Assembly (NCBI RefSeq): GCF_900095885.1
Contig: NZ_LT615367.1
Span: 3,038,001-3,102,000, forward strand
Direction: 5' to 3'
Origin: Dickeya aquatica
GTDB lineage: Bacteria; Pseudomonadota; Gammaproteobacteria; Enterobacterales; Enterobacteriaceae
Length of the DNA: 64,000 bases
The notes beneath the pieces are model-generated. The model was not told the origin of the DNA and made no database searches. It worked only from the letters and a program-made list of their open reading frames with translations. Positions within the stretch are counted from its first letter, which is position 1. Each line of letters starts with the position of its first letter. Shown here in pieces: positions 59,374 to 64,000 of the stretch. The translations under genes and the position numbers were made by a program.

Positions 59374-59919
59374 TTAGAAATTCAGCCCCATGCTGACATA
59401 CGCCGTATCGGCGACTTTATTGTCGTTACCGCGCTCGCTGGCAGCCATATTGATGTAGCGATAGCCAACATCCAGCGACAGCGGACGCAGCGGCTGCCAG
59501 CGCACGCCACCTCGCGCTTCGACGTAGTGATCGACATGACTGGAGAAGGCATCCGGCGAATAATAGCCTTCACCAAACAGCGACACGCTGCTGGCAACCG
59601 GCACTTGCAGACCGCCGCCGAGCGCTACGCCATAGCCGTCGTTAAAGTGGTTCTGGTTCATGTACAGCCCTTTCGCACCCACTTTGATAGACGCATTACT
59701 CAGCGCAAAGGTGTAATCCATGCCTGCGCTATAGACGTCATTACTGTGCTTTTGATCATGACCCCAGCCAACGTTGCCAGACAGCCCCGGAATACCGAGC
59801 CCCATACTGGCTCCGGCACCGACATAATCACGTCCGGTTTCACCAGACAGACCAATGGCATGAGCAGAAACCGTCGCCAACAGCAGACTTCCCGCACAAG
59901 CAATAACCCAGTTTTTCAT
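59374..59919 (-). CDS. yfaZ: YfaZ-family outer-membrane protein
   Basis: Small predicted beta-barrel with signal peptide (MKNWVIACAGSLLLATVSAHA) and alternating hydrophobic strands (SLFGEGYYSPDAFSSHVDHY, LSLDVGYRYINM), ending in Phe (MGLNF), the usual C-terminal signature for BAM. 181 residues from ATG 59919; a start seven codons upstream is less likely. Function unknown. Beside yfaY, as in E. coli. Confidence 0.88.
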   Translation of the reverse strand: MKNWVIACAGSLLLATVSAHAIGLSGETGRDYVGAGASMGLGIPGLSGNVGWGHDQKHSNDVYSAGMDYTFALSNASIKVGAKGLYMNQNHFNDGYGVALGGGLQVPVASSVSLFGEGYYSPDAFSSHVDHYVEARGGVRWQPLRPLSLDVGYRYINMAASERGNDNKVADTAYVSMGLNF

Positions 59920-60108
59920 TTCAACTATCCTTAAAGACAATGAGAGCCAATCCGGTCAGGCATGTTTAACCCGACTGTTTTTCTGGAAAAGCCCTGGTTA
60001 GATGCAGACAACACCGCGATGTTAACATGAATTTTACTGTAATCCGCCGCCGACGATAGCGTAAATAACCTATCGATTTAGGCACATTCACCCGACGGCT
60101 GCCGCCGG
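59920..60108. other. Gap between menE and yfaZ
   Basis: 189 bases, containing the yfaZ promoter on the - strand. No clear terminator after menE and no RNA gene recognised. Confidence 0.3.
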
Positions 60109-61509
60109 TTACGACGCCGCCGGTGTCAGGCGCTGTTGCTCAACCCAGGCCTTTACCTGCTGCCTGGAAATTTTAATACCGCCGGTTTTGAGGGTATCAG
60201 GCAACAGATAACAGGCTATCGGGCGCTGGAAGCCTGCCAGCCGCGTCTGCCACCAGTCAACCAAAGATGGGAGCGTTAAAGCGTGAGCCACTTCCACTAC
60301 GGCCACCGGGCGCTGGCCAAATTCCGGGTCATCAACCGGCACCACGCAGGCATAGGTGATATCCGGGTGAGTTAACAGCACGGCTTCGACATCCTCCGGC
60401 TGGAATCCCTTCCCCCCGCTAAAAAACTGGTTATCCAGCCGACCTAATATCCGCCACTGCTGGCCGTCCCATTGCCCGCGATCGCGCGTGTGAAACCAGC
60501 CCTGTTTATCCGTCATCGATACCAGCCGGCCATCTCGCCAGTAGCCTGCGGCCAGGCTGCGGCCACGTAACAGCACTTCATCACCGTCCAGGCGTATCTC
60601 TCTGTCGGCCAGTGGCAGACCAACACCGGGATGTTCATCAGCCCGTTTAGCGCATACCGTTGATGCCAGCTCCGTCAGCCCATAACCACACCAGCAGCGG
60701 ATACCCCGTGCCTCAGCCTGACGGGTTAACTCAACCGGGATAGCCGCTCCCCCTAACAATACCGCCCGCAGGCTAACGGGGGACTGGCTTTGCGCCAATA
60801 ATCGCCACAACTGCGTTGGCACCAGTGAGGCATGGGTACAGGCGCGCAAGGCAATCTCCAGCGGTTGCTGTGGCCTGACTACCACGGTCGCGCCTGCCAA
60901 CAGCCAGCGCCAGACAATCCCCTGCCCGGAAACATGGAACAGCGGTAATGATAACAACCAGCGATCGCCTGCGCTAAACGCCATCAGTTGCACCACGCCT
61001 TCGGCGTTCGCCAGATGCGCATCAAACGTATGTACCGCGGCTTTAGGCATACCGCTGGAGCCAGACGTCAGTGTCAGTGTCGCCAGCCGCTCTACTGACC
61101 AGACCAGCGGTGCACCCGGTAACACGGCTGATGCCGATAACGCAGGCCAATGCAGCGATACCATATCCTGTGGCCATGGCCTCCCCGAAAGGCACAACAC
61201 CCGCTCAATATTCAGTGAAGGCAACAAAGTGGCCAGCAACGGCTCGGGCAACTGTGGGTTAAGCGGTAATACGCGCGCACCACATTGCAACAGCGCCAGG
61301 TAACACAACAGCATTTCGGTACTGTTCTTCCCCCGCAATGCCACCGCCATGGCGGGGCGAACCCCCTGACGGGCAAAGGCATCAGCCAGTTGCGCAATGC
61401 GACCGGCCAGTTGTTGCCATGACCAGACCCGAGCGTCATCCATCAATGCCGGAGCCATCGGCTGCAAAGCCGCCCAGTTGCGCCACGGCCAGTCATTCAG
61501 GCCTGCCAT
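60109..61509 (-). CDS. menE: O-succinylbenzoate-CoA ligase
   Basis: Activates o-succinylbenzoate to its CoA ester in menaquinone synthesis. AMP-binding P-loop [16 protein letters not shown]; adenylation motif YGLTELAST; hinge [20 protein letters not shown]; catalytic Lys in [13 protein letters not shown]. 466 residues from ATG 61509, which overlaps the end of menC; upstream open frame lies inside menC and is not used. Last gene of the men operon. Confidence 0.96.
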   Translation of the reverse strand: MAGLNDWPWRNWAALQPMAPALMDDARVWSWQQLAGRIAQLADAFARQGVRPAMAVALRGKNSTEMLLCYLALLQCGARVLPLNPQLPEPLLATLLPSLNIERVLCLSGRPWPQDMVSLHWPALSASAVLPGAPLVWSVERLATLTLTSGSSGMPKAAVHTFDAHLANAEGVVQLMAFSAGDRWLLSLPLFHVSGQGIVWRWLLAGATVVVRPQQPLEIALRACTHASLVPTQLWRLLAQSQSPVSLRAVLLGGAAIPVELTRQAEARGIRCWCGYGLTELASTVCAKRADEHPGVGLPLADREIRLDGDEVLLRGRSLAAGYWRDGRLVSMTDKQGWFHTRDRGQWDGQQWRILGRLDNQFFSGGKGFQPEDVEAVLLTHPDITYACVVPVDDPEFGQRPVAVVEVAHALTLPSLVDWWQTRLAGFQRPIACYLLPDTLKTGGIKISRQQVKAWVEQQRLTPAAS

Positions 61510-62477
61510 ACCCGCTCCAGTTGTGCCATTGTCAACAGCGGTAACGGGCTGTCGGGCCAGGCTCGCACCACCTGAGCCTGCATCAGATCCAGCGTATCGA
61601 GCCCCGGCACCGTATCGGGCGTTAGCCAATGCGCGATGCGTGCCAGTTGGCTCAGGCCGAGGCTGGATTCAATGGCCGAGCTGATAACCGCCGTTAAACC
61701 GGCCTGGTGTGCCTGAGCAATCAGGTGCTGACAGCGCGCCAGGCTACCGGTTAATGACGGCTTGATGATAATCGCGGCCACACCCGGCTCAGCCTGCACC
61801 CTGAAGCCCGGCTCGCGCACACTCTCATCCCAGGCAATGGCAATCCCGGTTTCGCGCGCAAAGTCGCGTGATGCTTCACGGGTTTTGCAAGGCTCTTCCA
61901 AAAAGGCGATACGTGAGCGATAAGCCGGGTTGACATAACGCGCAAACCCCTGCGCTTTCGCCGGTGTCCAGCTACGGTTCGCATCAAGACGCAACCGCAG
62001 CTCAGGCAATGCCTCAAGCAACAGATTGACTATCATGCCATCGCGCACCGCTTCATAGAGCCCGACTTTTACTTTCGCCACCGGATCAGGCAGGTGCTGC
62101 AACATGGCAAACAGTTCATCAGGATCGCCGCTGCACAACGGCGCTTTACGATAATCCGCTACGGTCGGGAGAGCCCCTTCTAATTCGGCGAATGCGCAAC
62201 TGAGCCCAAAATCAACCGACGCCATGCCCGTCTCGCCTGGCCCGGCCTGCGGCGTGGCTCCTGCCAACCAGTGCTGTAATTGGGCCTGCGCCATTTCGGT
62301 TGCCTGCGCCAGCGTTTCAGGGCTAAACAGCGGCAACGGCGCAATTTCACCAACGCCTTCGCGCTGACCGTCACACAGATGCACTATCAGCCCGTCACGG
62401 CTTTTCAGTCGCTGATTACGCAGCACCACGCCCGCATCCATCGGTACGCTATAGCGATAAAGCGTCGCCTGGCGCAT
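61497..62477 (-). CDS. menC: o-Succinylbenzoate synthase
   Basis: Enolase-superfamily dehydratase that makes o-succinylbenzoate from SHCHC. Catalytic Lys in [11 protein letters not shown] (near 133), metal ligands in [19 protein letters not shown] and AWDESVREP, and second Lys in [10 protein letters not shown]. 326 residues. The ATG overlaps the menB stop (ATGA) and its 3' end overlaps menE by 13 bases. Confidence 0.97.
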   Translation of the reverse strand: MRQATLYRYSVPMDAGVVLRNQRLKSRDGLIVHLCDGQREGVGEIAPLPLFSPETLAQATEMAQAQLQHWLAGATPQAGPGETGMASVDFGLSCAFAELEGALPTVADYRKAPLCSGDPDELFAMLQHLPDPVAKVKVGLYEAVRDGMIVNLLLEALPELRLRLDANRSWTPAKAQGFARYVNPAYRSRIAFLEEPCKTREASRDFARETGIAIAWDESVREPGFRVQAEPGVAAIIIKPSLTGSLARCQHLIAQAHQAGLTAVISSAIESSLGLSQLARIAHWLTPDTVPGLDTLDLMQAQVVRAWPDSPLPLLTMAQLERVWQA

Positions 62478-63334
62478 CAGGGATTCCGCTTAAACTTGCT
62501 AAAATCGGGCTGGCGTTTTTCATTGAACGCATTGCGGCCTTCCTGCCCTTCTTCGGTCATATAAAACAGCATGGTGGCGTTACCCGCCAGTTCCTGTAGC
62601 CCCGCCTGTCCATCGCAATCGGCGTTTAAGGCCGCTTTCAGACAACGCAGCGCCATCGGGCTGTTTTCCAGCATTTCACGGCACCAGCGCACGGTTTCGC
62701 GCTCCAGTTGCGCCAGTGGCACAACCGTGTTGACCAGCCCCATATCCAGCGCCTGCTGTGCATCGTACTGACGACACAAGAACCAAATTTCACGGGCTTT
62801 TTTCTGGCCGACGATACGCGCCATATAGGATGCGCCCCAGCCACCATCAAACGACCCGACACGCGGCCCGGTCTGGCCGAAAATGGCGTTATCTGCCGCA
62901 ATCGTCAAATCGCACATCATATGCAGAACGTGGCCGCCGCCAATCGAGTAACCGGCCACCATTGCCACCACCGGTTTCGGACAAGTGCGAATCTGGCGCT
63001 GAAAGTCCAGCACGTTGAGGTGGTGTACCCCGCTGTCATCTCTATAGCCACCGTAATCACCACGCACTTTTTGATCGCCGCCAGAACAGAAGGCTTTATC
63101 CCCGGCCCCCGTTAAAATAATCACCCCAACACCTTCATCGTGCCGGGCATTATCCAGCGCCTGCATCATCTCTTTGACGGTTTGCGGGCGAAAAGCGTTA
63201 CGCACCTGCGGGCGATTGATAGTAATTTTCGCCATACCATCAATGGATTTGTGGTAGAGGATATCGACAAAATCGCCGCTGCAATCGTGCCATTCAACCG
63301 GTGCGTACAGCTGTTCTTCACTGGGATAAAGCAT
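62477..63334 (-). CDS. menB: 1,4-Dihydroxy-2-naphthoyl-CoA synthase
   Basis: Crotonase-fold enzyme that closes the naphthoquinone ring. Oxyanion-hole residues in [15 protein letters not shown] and [19 protein letters not shown]; Asp in [15 protein letters not shown]-terminal [18 protein letters not shown]. 285 residues from ATG 63334, as in E. coli. The frame is open further upstream but lies inside menH. Confidence 0.98.
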   Translation of the reverse strand: MLYPSEEQLYAPVEWHDCSGDFVDILYHKSIDGMAKITINRPQVRNAFRPQTVKEMMQALDNARHDEGVGVIILTGAGDKAFCSGGDQKVRGDYGGYRDDSGVHHLNVLDFQRQIRTCPKPVVAMVAGYSIGGGHVLHMMCDLTIAADNAIFGQTGPRVGSFDGGWGASYMARIVGQKKAREIWFLCRQYDAQQALDMGLVNTVVPLAQLERETVRWCREMLENSPMALRCLKAALNADCDGQAGLQELAGNATMLFYMTEEGQEGRNAFNEKRQPDFSKFKRNP

Positions 63335-64000
63335 AATCAATCTTCCTTTCGGGATACGAAATAAACTGGCGAATGCGTGCCGCATAGGCTGACGGATTCG
63401 CCTGATGTGCGTTGTGTCCGGCGCAGGCAATATCAAGTAACGTGAAACGATGCCGAGCCGCCAGCGCCTGAAATTTAGTGTCCTGATGCCCGCAGAGATA
63501 TCCCAGCGGCACCGCCAGACGGCGCAATAACGGTACCAGATAAGGCTGATGGGCCAGTGACGTGGCTTCCAGCATGGCCGCGACAGCCACACCATCGTTT
63601 TCAGCGCGCAACGCCACTAATCTCTCTCGCTGGTGGGGTGATAAGGCGGCAAAGACCGGTTGCTGATACCAGTCAGCCAGCACAGGCTCAAGAGGAGGTT
63701 GCCGAAAACGCGTTGCCCATCCGGTATCATGCTGACGGCGCGCCAGACGCTCGGGCTCATCCTCAAGCCCCGGATGGCCCCCCTCCACCAGTAACCCTTG
63801 CAGCCCGGAAACATCGCCATAACAGGCGTGGTACATTGCCAGACGCCCGCCCAGCGAGTAACCGAGCAACCAATATTTATCAATAGACCATGCCGCCAGC
63901 TGTGCGCTCAGTTGCTGACTTATCTGCGCAAAACCTTGCGCACCGCACTGCCAGGCCGAACCGTGACCGGGTAGGTCAATCAGCAACAGCGGCCAGTCGG
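63318..64000 (-). CDS. menH: SHCHC synthase MenH (cut by window end)
   Basis: Alpha/beta-hydrolase-fold lyase that removes pyruvate from SEPHCHC. Nucleophile elbow [24 protein letters not shown], and His in [11 protein letters not shown]. The visible part matches E. coli MenH from [10 protein letters not shown] to the C-terminus; about 40 N-terminal residues lie beyond base 64000. The 3' end overlaps menB by 17 bases. menD and menF are expected further upstream. Confidence 0.95.
   Translation of the reverse strand, partial: DWPLLLIDLPGHGSAWQCGAQGFAQISQQLSAQLAAWSIDKYWLLGYSLGGRLAMYHACYGDVSGLQGLLVEGGHPGLEDEPERLARRQHDTGWATRFRQPPLEPVLADWYQQPVFAALSPHQRERLVALRAENDGVAVAAMLEATSLAHQPYLVPLLRRLAVPLGYLCGHQDTKFQALAARHRFTLLDIACAGHNAHQANPSAYAARIRQFISYPERKIDYALSQ

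Noticed and set aside
63335..63595. 87-codon N-terminal extension of MenB
   Set aside because: Lies inside menH and does not resemble crotonase-family N-termini; the family start is ATG 63334.

Overview
The window looks like a piece of a gamma-proteobacterial chromosome of the order Enterobacterales, most likely Pectobacteriaceae (Dickeya or a close relative). Nearly every protein is recognisable as the ortholog of an Escherichia coli protein at full length, but with the divergence and gene order of a soft-rot enterobacterium rather than of E. coli or Salmonella. The genus is an inference from recalled family sequences and synteny; no search was run. The coding density is high. I see no rRNA or tRNA gene, insertion sequence, prophage, integron or CRISPR array.

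Layout. 1-6.5 kb: corC (5' end missing), lnt, the glutamate/aspartate importer gltIJKL with an SroC-type sRNA between gltI and gltJ, and ybeL on the other strand. 6.7-20.6 kb: a long envelope and housekeeping block on the + strand: leuS-lptE-holA-nadD, rsfS-rlmH-mrdA-mrdB-rlpA, dacA, ybeD, lipB, lipA. 20.7-23.5 kb: tatE, a nitrilase-family amidase (ybeM) with a small unlisted ORF coupled to its start, crcB, cspE and the 19-residue ypfM. 23.7-29.6 kb: yffB-dapE-M15 peptidase-ypfN, then ypfH, tmcA and a DUF441 membrane gene on the - strand. 29.9-40.8 kb: purC, bamC-dapA, gcvR-bcp, bepA-yfgD, hda, upp-uraA, purM-purN. 40.9-46.3 kb: galS and the methylgalactoside/galactose importer mglBAC with well-formed GalR/GalS and CRP sites. 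46.5-51.6 kb: the most accessory-looking part, a two-gene polar amino acid ABC importer without an ATPase and a Fur-box-controlled iron-siderophore binding protein plus TonB-dependent receptor. 51.8-57.9 kb: speG, ybbP-ybbA, tesA, ybbO, cnoX. 57.9-64 kb: yfaY, yfaZ and the menaquinone operon menH-B-C-E (menH cut by the window end).

How the genes work together. Peptidoglycan elongation and remodelling (mrdA, mrdB, rlpA, dacA, the M15 peptidase, dapE and dapA for diaminopimelate), outer-membrane assembly (lptE, bamC, bepA) and lipoprotein maturation (lnt) dominate the first half. Purine synthesis (purC, purM, purN), uracil salvage (upp, uraA) and lipoate synthesis (lipB, lipA) are each clustered. 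The regulatory sequence is richer than the gene content. The glt leader carries a near-consensus sigma-54 element, two NtrC-like sites, a GcvB-type CA element and the SroC position. The mgl leader carries CRP and Gal operators, and a run of six CCRGGTAA repeats fills the mglB-mglA gap.

Two genes (lnt, ybeL) show apparent single-base deletions near their 5' ends, so either the assembly has indel errors or these genes are altered. I did not find a wholly new multi-gene system. The best candidates for something undescribed are the CCRGGTAA repeats, the 52-codon ORF in front of ybeM, and the two importers that lack part of their machinery.
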